From Fragilaria crotonensis (lineage: Eukaryota; Bacillariophyta; Fragilariophyceae; Fragilariales; Fragilariaceae), in assembly GCA_022925895.1 (NCBI GenBank), contig JAKSYS010000656.1:1-34848 (forward strand): 34,848 nucleotides of DNA, read 5' to 3'. Each line of letters opens with the position of its first letter. The first letter of the stretch is position 1. Below the pieces are notes generated by a model. The model searched no databases and was not told the origin of the DNA. It saw only the letters and a program-made list of their open reading frames with translations. The translations under genes and the position numbers were made by a program. Positions 9,745 to 21,747 of the stretch are shown in pieces.

Positions 9745-12588
9745 ATGTCAGGATTTGTATGCTACAACCCGCATTGTATGAGCCGTCACAAACTGTTCAC
9801 AACAGAAAAGGCATTCACAATCCATTTTCAGCGGTCACCGACATGTTTAGCTTTTCTCCGTCGCGGCCATTCAACAACCACAACACCAGTTGCGCAATAT
9901 CGCGTTGACGCAACCTTTGATGAAAGCGTTTTACAAGTACCAAACGTCCCAAGCATTTGCGTTGCGAAGTGGTAAATGACTTGTACAATCGTGCAGCTCC
10001 ATCGTCGTTGAACGCACTGCCAGCATTGTTGCCACCCGTCATTCATATGACGGAATCACCGTTTGATGATATAAATGACATTCAAAATCTTGTGGATGAA
10101 CCCAATGATATACCTGAATGTCCAACACGTCATGATAGAGTTGCCGCATCACAATTTATGTTTTCTACGGATCAAAAATGGACCATTTCATTGTTAAAGA
10201 TATTGGATGACATAAATGCGCCTGATTATGCGTTTGAATCGGTCTTAAATGGGCCAGACATGCCCACGCAGATGGGTACTCATTTAATCCCGTCGGTGGG
10301 CAATCGCGATTGAAAAATGTGGATGTTCTGTTTCAATCTGTGACAAACGCACAGAGGCTGTTACCTGCGGTTGTCACTGTGGAGGTGCCGCACGGACCAC
10401 CGTGCGATGTCATCGCTTATGAATTCGCACCGCAATTACTTAACTTGTTGCAAAACCCGTCCATCATGACTGCTGAAAATCTATTGATTGATTTGAACAA
10501 TCCCTTGGTACCATATCAGAGCCCTGATGGCAGACTTGGGGATGCGCTTTCTGGGAGTGTGTATCGCGATGCATACCAACGAATGATAACGAATCCGGCA
10601 CGACAATTATTTGTTCCCATTATCCAATGGATCGACCGCACACATGTGACAGGTAATGCCCGATTTTCACTGAAACCATACATGTTCGCGCCAGCTATTT
10701 TTAAAGAGGAGTTTCGTCGTAAGCTACAGGCCTGGGGATATCATGGCTTCCTCCCAAAAGCAAAATTATCATCCGCACAAAATCAAACTAACATGAAACA
10801 AGGTGACAATGTGCGGAACTATCATGCCCAGTTGGATGCAGTGTTAAGTTCATTTACTTCGGCCGGTCCCTATTTAATGAATGTATCATTGCCAATTGGT
10901 CCCCAGGGAATCATGCAAGTGGATGTCGTCACTTGTATTTTGTATGTCATTCAAGACATGCAAGAAGGTGACATGTTGTGTGGTCGATTTGGGTCACATG
11001 GAGCAGGCATTCAGCGACATAGTCGTGCGTGTGATGTCGATCATGAAAATTTGGATAATCCTGAGGTCCAATGTTCTATGCTTTCAGCCCACGATATTGC
11101 AGCCATTGCGCGTGATCCCAACGTGGCAACTCGAAAACGATGGTCACAACATCGTTTGAATAATGTCTTTGATAGCATTCCGATGGCCGACCCAATTCGT
11201 GGAATATATGGTGCAACACCGGTTGAAACCATGCATGCGTTTCGTAAAGGCATGATCGAAATGGTCACGTTCTTGATTCTTGAAAATGTCCCTCCCAGCC
11301 AGTTGGCGGCGTTGGACGCCCTTGCAATTCGGTTTCACAATACGCACCGACAAACAATTCGCCGAACGTTTCCTGCAACGGATTTTAGCCAAGGTATCAC
11401 AAATTTGACAAAAATTTCAGCAGCGGAACGTTTGGGTTTGGTATTTTTGTTTGTAATTCTGGCACAATATGATGAAGGATGGCTGATTTTAGAATCCACG
11501 TTTGAAATGCGGCGAGTAAGAGCCCAAAGTGCTGATAAAAACGCTGCAGCCGAAGAAGCTGCCAACCTTCCTGCTGTGATTTCTGTCTTTGAGGCAATGT
11601 TATGTTTTGATCAATGGCTCAATAAAACCTCATACTGGACCCCGCAGCATCATGCAGAATCCAAAATGGTTGTTCAGAATGCCATCAAAACATTAATGTC
11701 CATGTGTGTAACTGACATTCCACTGTCCAAAAACAAATCGTGGAAGTTTCCAAAGTTTCACGAATTGTTGCATTTACTCGACAATATGGAACGGTTTGGT
11801 GCTCCAATCAATTATTGTGCGCAACGTCCAGAATCACTGTTAATTCCAGTTGCCAAAAGCCTGGCCGCCGAGCACAAAAACGTCACAATGGATCTGCTTA
11901 CGAACTACAATCTGCGCAACGCTTGTCGTATTCACTGATGATTAATGCAGTCTATACCAGAATATGGGACACCACAAAAGGTGCCGCTAACGTTCCTGAG
12001 AACACCAATCCTCCGACCAGCACTGGCAAAGCCACTTTTGGAACATTGACATGTGACTTCACAACTGGATATCGGTTGTGTTGGCATACTCAAACCAATG
12101 TCTCATTGATGCACATTCCCGATACTGTATTGCAGTTCTTGAGTTACCAATTTGGTTCAAAGGTGCATGTGTGCACGGAGCTGAGGCACAACGCATCCAC
12201 GTATCGATGCCATCCATCATTCCAATCTGGAGGTCCTGTTTATGATTGGATGAATGTGAACTTCAAAACCAAAACGTCCAACAGAGTCTCGGTGCATCCG
12301 TGCCGTTTAACTATGGTTGTTGTTACCAACAATCTGCAACCCATTCGACTGGTTGTCCAAAAAGGCTTACACACAACTGGCATCAAATCAGTGCTTCTGA
12401 CCGAATGGTTAATGTCCGACGATTATACCGTTATTGAACCTTCTGATATAGATGGCCCCTGCTTTGCTATTTTGATTAAGGATGATGGCTCTAAAATTTT
12501 GCAAACGTTGCCTCGCCATTTGTGGGCATCAGAATTTACTGAACCTGTGGACGAGTCAAGCAAATGCTATCTCAAAACAGGGTCATAA
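9745..12588 (+). CDS. Transposase of the inner element (zinc finger plus DDE-type, frame-disrupted)
   Basis: About 950 codons over four frame segments, with shifts near 9955, 10305 and 11855. The N-terminus has a C-x4-C...H-x5-C finger (CYNPHC, then HFQRSPTC) for DNA binding. The core shows three conserved acidic sites: IDRTHVTG (Asp at 10634), QDMQEGDMLCG (Asp at 10955 or 10970) and QRPESLLIP (Glu at 11831). These are a plausible DDE triad. GIYGATPVETMH and FPKFHELLH...FGAPINYC resemble fungal Plavaka transposases. A C-terminal segment after 11940 (STYRCHPSF...VYDW) also has a counterpart in the outer transposase. AATAAA overlaps and follows the stop (12587-12597). The gene converges on the cargo gene with 36 bp between stops. 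Whether it belongs to CMC/Plavaka or KDZ is uncertain. Confidence 0.8.
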
Positions 12589-12597
12589 TAAAATAAA
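12587..12597 (+). terminator. Polyadenylation signals of the inner transposase
   Basis: Two overlapping AATAAA hexamers at 12587-12592 and 12592-12597, at the stop codon, in the 36-bp space between convergent genes. Confidence 0.5.
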
Positions 12598-12624
12598 TGT
12601 TATACTTAATTCATGTAAAAGGTT

Positions 12625-15600
12625 TCAATTTATTTCTGTCATCAATGTCATTTTTTCAATCCTCTGCTGTCGCTGTCCTTCATATCGAAAAATGTAACCC
12701 CGCCGGAATCCAACAAACTCACTCTTCACCAATGGAGTAGAGGTACAATAATTCAAAGCCTCTTCGCAAAAAGGGAGGGCTTTAACCTCATTCGCATCAT
12801 ACACAAATCCTCCATGAATGCAAACGGCATGACAACAGCTACCGTCCGATGCAGTCAGAACACCAAGCAAGAGGTTTCGCGCATCGAGGTCAACTCTCCA
12901 ATCGAATTGTCGAGGCAAACGCCGAATCACTATCCAAGTCGGAAGAATGCTTCTCGCATGTTTCACAACATTTTCCAAAGCATCGACAACTGCCCCTTTT
13001 AAAATTTCTTCACCGAAATTGTCAATGGTAGATGCCTCGTCGCAAAAACCTAGCGAAAACAAAGCTGAAGCAAGGGCCTTCGACACACACAAATCTTTTC
13101 CATCAGCTTGATTGAAGTGGACAGCAGGCGCCCCCATAACATTGCAAGTTTGGATGGTGGTGCAAGTGAGATGGTTTGTAATCACCGACGGGCACATCCA
13201 CGAACCCACGTAGATCCCCCATCTTCAACTCCTTCACAAATGGTTCACCAAATGCCATACTGACAAACTCTTCCTCCAAAGTTGTCTCCTTATTATTTTC
13301 CATTCGACCTAACCATTTCTCTTTTGAAGTAACAGGCTTTCGAATGACTGACTTTTGCCATTTTGCCTCTTCCTTTTCAAGACGTATTTTCTCATGTTTC
13401 TTGATGTTCATTGGACTTCTTGCAACCTTAGAAGGTGTGGGTGGTGCCTTTTGCTGTGACATTCGGCGTCTGGGAATTGTCTGTTCCAAAAGCGAAAGTT
13501 TGTCGATTCGCTCCGCTGGAAGGTCAGCAAATCCAAGCTTCTTTCGCCTCTTGGCATTCGTTACATCCTTCTCATTTATGACCTTCTTTGTTGCTTCATA
13601 ATCAATCACATGGCGAACTTGGGGAGGCACATATCGCACACGAACAACTTTATGTTTGGCGATTCTTACTTCAACATCACGTGGAACGTCAGTCCACTTG
13701 TCTGTTTGATGCATGTTGATAATATGTTGAATGTCCACATCTGCATATTCGCTTCGGACCCATTCTTCATCGACTTTTAGTTCTTCTTCAGAGACCACCA
13801 TTGTTTTTTGGATCTGTTTCGCTTGGTTCTTGATAAACCAAGCGAGCATAAAAGCTGTTGTTTGCTTTTTCAAAGCGGAGCCCCTTAACCATCGTAAGGC
13901 GAGTAAACATGAACTCGTTCGTCAACTCCTTTGTAAACTGAGATCGTTCATTCTTGATACCTTTAATCAACTCACGGATGTATTCTTTCTTGGTTTCGGA
14001 GCAATCTCGGGCTTTCATTTGCTTTGCCCAAAACTCAATCGTTTTCTGGTGATCCTTTTCACTTGACCAGTTCCACTTTTCAAAACTCTCTGCAATAAAT
14101 TTTGAGAGTTCCGCTTTGAAACCTTTGTCGATAGTGACAATTGTATCATCTGCAGTCGCTGTAGCATGGTATTTGTGATAGAAGGCCCCAATCGTAGTTG
14201 TCGACTGTGTAGAAACCTTTTGCTGTTTGGCTTCCTCAGTGAGCACGATGTAATCATTGTCGACATCACCATCATCATCATCGCTTTTGAGTCTTCCTTT
14301 CTTTCGTTGGGGTACCACATTGTCATCTTCAAACAGAACATCATCAAGATGCAATCGTTTCAACAATTCGCCATCTTTGCGCTTCTTTGTGGGGGTTCGA
14401 ATGTGGAGTTTGATGGGTCCAAGTTTTGAAGGATCCTCGATCTTCTTGATTGTGTACCCTGGTTCTTCATCTGCCGACTTGTCTTTTTTTTGTTGGTGTG
14501 TCTTCAATTTCGATGTCTGCAACGTCGTCTTTTGTTGGTGTGTGGTCGATTCTGATTTCTGCAACAATAGTGTCAGGATCGATTATTGTCAAATCATCAG
14601 CAGAGGCTCTTGCGATTTCATTTGATTGTGAAGCAACCTGCGTTGCAGCAGCCATCGAAGGCTCTGTCTCTGGCGACATGAAATTGATTTCATTGTCATC
14701 AACAGTTTCCCTTAATGCAGCAGAGGCTTTCGCATCTGGCGACATTAAATTGATTGTCACATTTTCATCCAGATTCATGGATACACCAGCCCCTCTCTTT
14801 GCTGGTGATGATAAATCAAAAGCCTTATCTGCCTTTTCTGCTGGTGAAGATAAATCAACAATGATATTTCTGTCGGGGCTCTGGGAAACATCAATTGCAG
14901 ATGAATCACCTTGAGCTGCAGCTTGGTGTCTTTTCTTTTTCTCTTCATCAATTTGTTTGCGCAGTAGGCGAAGTTTTGGCTTGGACAATGTCTGGCGCTT
15001 TTTCATTGTGTCGAAATCGGGCCAAGCAAGTGTACTCTGCTTTGTTTCCAAGTATAATGGATTGACCGAATTGTTCTTGTTCACTCGTTTTGGGAACACC
15101 TCATATTGCATAGCAGCCATCCGATCAAAGAGAACAAACCATTCTTGGCGAAGCATAGTAAGATAATCTGCCAATATCAAGTCGTTGTTTTCCGTCGGGA
15201 GTGGTTCAAAACCGTCTGTCAAAGTAGGCAAACCACTCCTTTGTGATGTTATCCTGATGTAGCTCCCAATTCTTCTGAGGACCAAATTGCTCATCGAAAT
15301 TCATTCGTTCCACTTTTTGGGTGCAAACATTTCGCAATATAATCCCGACAGCAGCAACAACTCCCACTCCACAGTTCCATCCATCGTCTTGTCGTGGGGA
15401 GCAAATTTGCTTCTGGGAGACGTAAGGCCGGAAAGCTTTTGGTTCCAAGCATATTGCCTTGGGACGTTTTTCCAAATGGGGAACACCATCTCATAGCCGC
15501 ACCTTGCGCAGGCATGCTTTCTTGGTAAACTTTGGTGCTGTATGACAAGTTCAGGAACCAAATGATGCCTGTATCAATGGAGACATCCCGCGTCCCAAAC

Positions 15601-17626
15601 GGATATTTGCTGCAGTATCGGAAGAAAAATGGTTTTGGAGAATTGTCTGCATTCTCAATGTCACCAACGTTGTCACGAATGTACCCTGGATTGAAGACAA
15701 AAGTAACACTCCAGTGCTCACCATCCTCATTTTGAGGGAACACTAATACCTGTTTCGAAAGCAATCCGGGATTTCTCTCGATGATTTCATGCACCACAAA
15801 GTCTTGCTGAACTTGTTGTGTACGTTTAATCTGTTTCGAACCTGTTCCCAAAATCTTTTGGACCAAGGCTTCCGAGTTCCTTTTCATCCATTGATGCATT
15901 GTCTTTTTCCAATTGAAGGAGGGCTTTGTAAGATGCGTGCGCCGCAAAACCTTTCTTCAAGACGCTTCCAAAATAAACAGACAAAATGAAAGTTGCATCT
16001 TCATATCTTCCATCACATGTCAAAATCGAAAGCATCAAGTTTATCTCACCACTCGAAAACCATTGTGTTCCTTCCGATTCACTATGTTGCTTGCGACGGA
16101 CCAGCGTCATTTCGCCTTTCAAGAACAACGAATTGGCAGGCAACAAAGGCTCAAGTGGACCAGGCAAGAGTTTGCGCAAAAGCGGTAGTGACATAAATAG
16201 ATTGTCCGCATCTTTTCGATCGTAGACGAATCTTCCACCACCTATCAAAAGTGGAGGTGGATACTGGCACCAGAATGGTTGGGTCCTCGGTTCAACATTG
16301 ACTGTGTCTTCATCATCTTCCTTGTCCTTGGCGGCATTTGCAGAATTGCGGTAATTCAATTCACCATGGCGCAAATGCATAAGCATTGGGTGCTTTGAAT
16401 CATTTGTTGAGCGCAAAAAGGATGATGGGGTTTGGGATTTCAATGCTGTTTGCAAATGCAAAGGAAGCATTTTAAACCCGTCATCTGCTTCACTTTTGTT
16501 CAACTGACGAAAACCAATCATCGTGTAGAAGTGAAATGCTGATGGTTCTGAACATTGAAGGAACACCTCAATCGTCTTGACATCCTTAATGGATGCACAC
16601 CGTTTAATAACTTGAACCATCATGAACAAACCCACTCCATTGCGGCGCCACGATGTTATCGAAGGCGGATGTGCTGTCAAATGGTGCGTCACTCCCAAGA
16701 AAGACACAAATACCGACATTGCTCCATGATCGTTTGGATCGCGATGCAATTGAAAAGTAACCGCTGACACTGTGATCAGGGATGAGGCATATGGCGTCAG
16801 GGATTTCGGTAGAACACCCTTTTTGGCAACCCGAAGAGCAAGCATCATGATTGTGATATCTTGTTTCATGGCCCGATCGATTTGTTCTTCCATTGACGGA
16901 GAGGGATGGAAAATCTCGGTGTAAAATTGTCGAGCGCAAGTTAAGAAATTCTTTGGAGCTGTTCCAAAAGAAATGTTTTCGACGCATTGCGGCCCCAAGA
17001 GAACATGGCGAAAATGCCACATTTTATTGCCAATGTCTCCAGGCTTGAATATAGCCTCCGCAAACCGAAAGTGTTTGAACCAATTACGGAATGGAGGTAA
17101 ATTCTGTTCCACAAAGCCGACATCCAACCCACGGATATACGCAGCAATTATGCCGCGCTTCTGTCCATGATTAAGTTGTCCAGCCAACTCATTAATTCCG
17201 TCAAACTTATACACCGAAGCTAATGTTGAAACTTTCGTGGGTGTACTTGGAACAGGAACCACAACATCGACGTCACCTTCAATAAGTTTGTGGATAACCT
17301 CAGGAGTGGGCGTTGTGCGGTACTGCCTCACCAGCAGCCTTGGCCATAACCTCAAGTCCTTGCATGGGATCGGCACTTGCAAGATTCGACAATGCCAATG
17401 CAGAAGCTGCCAAATCTGCATCACCATCCAATTCAACAGGAGGCATTTGGCTTGTCTCAGCTCTGGCATTTGCCTCTGAGGACGACGAAACCAAACTATC
17501 ACTGTTTTCCATCCTACCAATCATGAGTGTTGTCTCAGCATTGGTGACTGTTTCTGATGCGGCCGTGGACTCAGCTTCACTATCAACTTCACGAAGCATT
17601 TCACTCGTCAAATCTTTCCCACTCAT
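12625..17626 (-). CDS. Cargo protein of the inner element: GNAT + Ulp1-like protease + papain-like domain (frame-disrupted)
   Basis: One gene of about 1,660 codons, starting MSGKDLTSEML. Order: an acidic serine-rich N-terminus; a GNAT-type acetyltransferase region with the acetyl-CoA motif RRNGVG (about 16645) and the SAFHFYTMIGF motif (about 16520); an Ulp1/C48-like cysteine protease with EHWSVTF (His about 15715) and QDDGWNCGVGVVAA (Cys about 15372); a long lysine- and acid-rich linker with TPTKK/SP motifs; and a C-terminal part with DGKDLCVSKALASAL, then GSCCHAVCIHGGFVYDANE. Cys, His and Asp in that order suggest a second, papain-like peptidase fold. Frameshifts lie near 17320, 15840, 15395, 15215, 14485, 13865 and 13170. 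The one at 14484-14491 is in an 8-base T run. The substrate is unknown; deSUMOylation or acetylation of host chromatin or of the transposase is inference. Confidence 0.72.
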
Positions 17627-17689
17627 GATGGAGAATCAACAATCGTATGATTTCAATCAGACCTCACAAACTTCAATGACGCCCAATGG

Positions 17690-17849
17690 CTTGAACGGTC
17701 CTTTGCTAAACAAAGGACTACTGCACCAACCGAGTAATGTGGGCTTTACCAGTAAGGCACGACGTGTAGGCACACTACTCTTTCGAGCAAGATCCTCGCA
17801 GGTGACTGGTGTCCACTGTCCACACACAAAACCGAGCTGGTGCAGCAAC
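17690..17849 (+). repeat. Upstream direct repeat, copy 1 (about 160 bp)
   Basis: Starts cttgaacggtcctttgctaa and ends ggtgcagcaac. It is repeated 271 bp downstream with only a few differences, mostly a small deletion and single bases near the end. It lies just upstream of the cargo gene start at 17626, so it may be part of its promoter. The internal stretch cctttgctaaacaaagg is itself an inverted repeat. Confidence 0.9.
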
Positions 17850-17960
17850 AGAGAGAAGCAAGGAATGACAGGAACAATAATTGCGTCCTCGCAACAACTG
17901 TGGCCAAACAGCACAATGTCCTCCAAATCAATCAACAACAATGTACCAGGCGTCCAATTT

Positions 17961-18115
17961 CTTGAACGGTCCTTTGCTAAACAAAGGACTACTGCACCAA
18001 CCGAGTAATGTGGGCTTTACCAGTAAGGCACGACGTGTAGGCACACTACTCTTTCGAGCAAGATCCTCGCAGGTGACTGATGTCCACACACAAAACTCGA
18101 GATGGTGCAGCAACT
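17961..18115 (+). repeat. Upstream direct repeat, copy 2 (about 155 bp)
   Basis: Second copy of 17690-17849 in the same orientation. The 111 bp between the copies are not repeated. Near identity indicates a recent local duplication. Confidence 0.9.
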
Positions 18116-20022
18116 GAACAATCTTATCAATCAATAACGACGACAATGCTTGCCAGCTGAAGTTGTTGGTTGTAAAACTGACAAAACAGATCAAAATTGG
18201 AGTGAGTTATTTCGATTGTGATGCAGCAAAGCAGTTTCCTCTTGGTTGCACAACGGTAAGATCTTGATCAGTACCAGGTACAGTGATAAAGAGTACCTAC
18301 TGTCAAAGGAACAAGCGCGTAGTAAATACAACACAGTGCTCCTACCACCATGCAGTAGAGGCCACGTGTTTTTGGCGCGTACTACCAGTAAGTACTCACT
18401 GTACAAAAACAACAGTGCTGGTACGACGATGCCGTAGAAAACGCGTGGAAGTAGAGTTTTTGTACATCCGGGTTACCCTGCGGCAACACACCAAAATTCC
18501 CCTGATCTCATCCATTCAAAAAGAACAACAACCTTGTCATCTTCAAAGCCAAAACTCTCACAGATTCATCTCATGACATAAGAGGATGGGATGTTACTTA
18601 CAGAAACGAATTTGGTGAAGAATTGAGAAAAGAGTGAATAGAAGTGTGTCAGTTCACTTGAGGATCTGACACTGGATGGAGTTGTGTACCAAAAATGTGT
18701 TCGACGCATAACGGTCGTTTAACGTCATGTTAACATCGATTTAACGGATAATGTACCGAGAAGGTTTATACTACTTCTTCACACAAACGCAGGTTTTGAG
18801 GTGCATTAACTAGCAGGGACCGCAGTGGTTCGATGCCCGCAGCCCCAAGATCGTCAGTTCCATTTGCGTTCTCGAGGAGCCTTGGCGGTTTGTTTAACAG
18901 CAAAAGCAAATTGAATTGCGACATATATATAACGGCACGCCTACAAGACGAGTATCACTATCAACACCGAAACCACACCAAGTAACGATGCATCGAAACA
19001 CAATTGCAACACAACGGTTGATTCCGTGATATAACCGCAGTAGAAAAAACAATGGCAAATACAAAATGAAGAATTTCAAAGCCATTTGCTACGCGAAAAA
19101 AAGCGATGGAACAATAAGCAATCACACGACAGCTAACCACCATATACGACAACCGCCAACATATGGAACGACCGGTACAGCAGCAATGTGTTTATCCTAT
19201 TGTGATGCCGCATCTGCAGAGGCCCACATAGGTTACACAAAATTGTCTAACAATGAACACGTCTGTATTACGCATTAGCGAGACGGCGAGCAATCAAAGT
19301 AAAAAGTAAGAACAATACAGTCGTATTGCAGACCAGTAGAAGTACCGGCCGAAGTAAAGTACTTACTAAGAACTCAACGATAGTAAAAAAGGGCAATGAA
19401 AACATTTGATGCAAACTACTAGATTACTTTCACGGAAGTAGCGTTGAATCGTGTGAATCCAGTATCTTGTTCTACGTTGAATACAGCGGCAGCACGTTAA
19501 TTTAATTTACCGTTTTTTGTTCTTAGCACGGAACCAGTTCACAGTGCCATCAATTTATTACTGAGATTTTAATGCGGGAAACAATGTTCAAATTTAAATA
19601 ATGCGCGGCACGCAATTAAGGTTTGACTTTCAAATAAATCGTAAGTCGTAACTTTTGTTTGAACCACAACACGTGTTTTGGTTCACATTTATACATGCAA
19701 CAAACCACATGTTGTCATACAACATATATCTACGTTGGATGAAATGATCAATGTTTGAATGAGTTTGCATTAATCGTGGAATTATAAAGACTTACTACAG
19801 CACGTTTTACATGAGTTCATAAAACGCAAGTTTGCTTCAGATGAACGGAATGCATCATCGCGGTCAACTGGACCCATCATCCGTTTTGGATGATGAACTG
19901 CCTTCGATACTTACCAAAAACATGTTGTATATGTCGAGACGAAATGATTGCGCAGTTGCTGAGGCCGTGCAAAGTGATCAAAAGTACTATATCATCAACA
20001 ACAACACCAAGTAACGCCGATC
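18116..20022. other. Long intergenic region of the inner transposon
   Basis: No gene is supported; frames are under 100 codons and unpatterned. It separates the divergent cargo and GWS genes, so both promoters must lie here. The region is AT-rich. It holds an imperfect inverted repeat (18278-18303 against 18386-18404). Confidence 0.55.
18278..18404. repeat. Imperfect inverted repeat with an 82-bp spacer
   Basis: ggtacagtgataaagagtac at the left reverse-complements to cagtaagtactcactgtac (18386-18404) apart from a four-base loop-out and one mismatch. It could be a small foldback element or a regulatory structure. Confidence 0.5.
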
Positions 20023-21280
20023 ATGACTGGTTATTCTCCCATGCCATCAATGCGAGACGGCGGAGAAACAGAGCGTGCGTTAATGCCTGGAAATGTTGCA
20101 ATGGTTCCTCCTCATCCTCTTCCGCTTAACATGCAGCTTCAAAACACAATTGCGTCGCAACGCATGATGGTGAAAGAGTGTGTCAAAACAAAGTTGTTCA
20201 GTCGTCTCAAATTTTTAAAAAGACTTGCATGGTTTATATGATTTAAGACGTGGCACCGTTTGTTCGATGATTGTTGCTAATTGCAATGTAGCGACAGAAG
20301 ACGTTGATGAATACTGGTGGGCAGACATGCGTAAACTTGTTGTTTGTACTCACACAGATCGTCGCAACAACGTCATCAAAAACATGCGCTTAAGATTCAG
20401 AGGTACGTACAATTTTATGAATGGCTCGAGTGCAATCATATGACTAACGTTTGGTTTTGTTGTGTCAACGCAGACGGCATGTGTGGTAAGATACCGCACT
20501 TTAAAGTCAACAATGGTCAAAATGCCGATATGGACTACATGTTAGCTATGCGAGACAATTTGGTTCATTATGTTCATTTAATTGATATCTATGCGCCTTG
20601 CATTGTGGGACACAGTAATTGGAATGACAAGGCTAACATGATGAGTTATTGTCGTTCCGATGCTTGTGTTTTCAATGAATATGTGTTCTCGTTAAGCGAA
20701 GCCTTTATGCTTCTTGTGTTACTAAATTACACAGAGACATGGATGTCTGAATTGGCATTGGAACAATCAAAGGTATGACGATAAAGTGCAATGTTTTGAT
20801 TTTGTTCGATTGCCGTGCTAACACATTGCTATAAATATGGCCGATACTTCGTTACAGATTCAAGCACATGTTAACGCTGTTGCGGGTCAGGTCCCGCGAT
20901 TGTGGTAAGTTCTTGATTGCTGCGTGACAATATCGCAAGCATGCTACAAAGCTAACACTTGGTGCAATGGTAGGCACCAAAGTATACATTGTCACGAAAA
21001 CAACGCAACGATACTAATGGTGTAGCTGGGATTGGATGGACTGAAGATGGCATGAATAAGTTTAATGAGCTCTACGATTCCGTGAAAGAAGACAGGATTT
21101 CGCGTGGAGTGATGTTTAATAATCAATTGCTGAATGTTTTTGGAGCGCCAACGTGTTGTGAAACCAAATCCACGACGTGCAAACAACCGTAAGCGCAAAG
21201 CGATGCCACGAGATGATATGGGATGTATTGACACCGTGCTGTGCACAAATGAAAATCCAGACTGCATTGTGCCTTTATAA
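20023..21280 (+). CDS. GWS accessory protein of the inner transposon (spliced, frame-disrupted)
   Basis: Function unknown. Homologue of the gene at 6513-8100: VKTKLFSRLKFLK matches VKNNLFRRIKF, SEAFMLLVLLNYTETW matches DEAFGLLLIDNYLEKW, and GIGWTEDGMNKFNELYDSV with KEDR matches the GWS block. A 71-bp intron (20403-20473, GTACGT...CAACGCAG) joins in frame across Asp-Gly. A second intervening segment starts GTATGA at 20773 and ends at an AG at 20973; a 47-bp exon inside it (20858-20904) is possible but the phase does not fit. A shift near 21145 leads to a basic tail ending NPDCIVPL at 21280. Another single-base shift lies near 20225. The start at 20023 is the first ATG of the conserved frame; this version lacks the long charged N-terminus of the outer copy. 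Confidence 0.68.
20403..20473 (+). other. Intron in the inner GWS gene (71 bp)
   Basis: Donor GTACGT at 20403, pyrimidine-rich end and acceptor AACGCAG at 20473. Removing it restores one open frame across the junction, which supports a nuclear eukaryotic gene. Confidence 0.7.
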
Positions 21281-21357
21281 TGTGATTATTTTAATATTGA
21301 TTAAGATGCAGATATTTACCACACACCACTTCATAAATAGACAGTACGATACAACAT

Positions 21358-21439
21358 AATCAGGCGGTGCTAAGTAAAGGAATATGAAATGCAAAATTAA
21401 GGATTAACTAGCGACGAAAGATCAGGAGTACGCCTGATT
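21358..21439. repeat. 82-bp segment with 9-bp inverted ends
   Basis: aatcaggcg (21358-21366) and cgcctgatt (21431-21439) are perfect inverted arms. It lies downstream of the GWS stop, and could be a tiny element remnant or a transcript-end structure. Confidence 0.45.
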
Positions 21440-21465
21440 AGATTACGTTGTTTCGTGAGAAGAAA

Positions 21466-21690
21466 CTTAGGATTCCGTATTCTAAATTATACCGAATCCA
21501 TCAATTAGAACTCGGGTGTATCAAAGAGTATTTTGTTGGATTCCGAATTCTGGACTTCGGAACATGTGCATACAAAAGTACGGAATACGAAAAAAAAACT
21601 AGTACGTGAACAATAATGTGGCATTATTTTGTACGGATCTATGCATAATTTAATTCGTATAAATCCAAACAAAAAATAGGGATATGTGAC
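21466..21690. repeat. Right subterminal repeats, inner transposon
   Basis: Dense short motifs: ggattccgtattc, taccgaatcc, ggattccgaattc, gtacggaatacg, gtacggatc and aattcgtataaatcc. They mirror the motif family at 9255-9560. Confidence 0.55.
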
Positions 21691-21747
21691 ACGAATTCAG
21701 GTCTTGCTTTTTAGATGTACCTGCCAGGAAGCAGTAGAGAGCCCGAT

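Larger units (their letters stand above)
9240..21717. mobile_element. Inner DNA transposon nested in the outer one (about 12.5 kb, ends approximate)
   Basis: Three genes with the same plan as the outer element but in reverse orientation: transposase (9745, plus), cargo (12625-17626, minus) and GWS (20023-21280, plus). The ends are inferred. Inward-facing CATCTAA occurs at 9240 and, on the minus strand, at 21717. These points lie 505 bp from the transposase start and about 440 bp from the GWS stop, against 526 bp and 445 bp in the outer element. Base composition changes at both: AT-rich inside, GC-richer outside. Subterminal motifs of the ttcgga/gtacgg type lie just inside both ends. Inverted-repeat identity fades after 7 bp and no target duplication is clear, so boundaries may be off by tens of bases. 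Confidence 0.62.

Noticed and set aside
18800-18870. ggttcgatgcccgca, similar to a tRNA T-loop (B box)
   Set aside because: No matching acceptor stem, D arm or anticodon stem can be folded upstream at tRNA distances.
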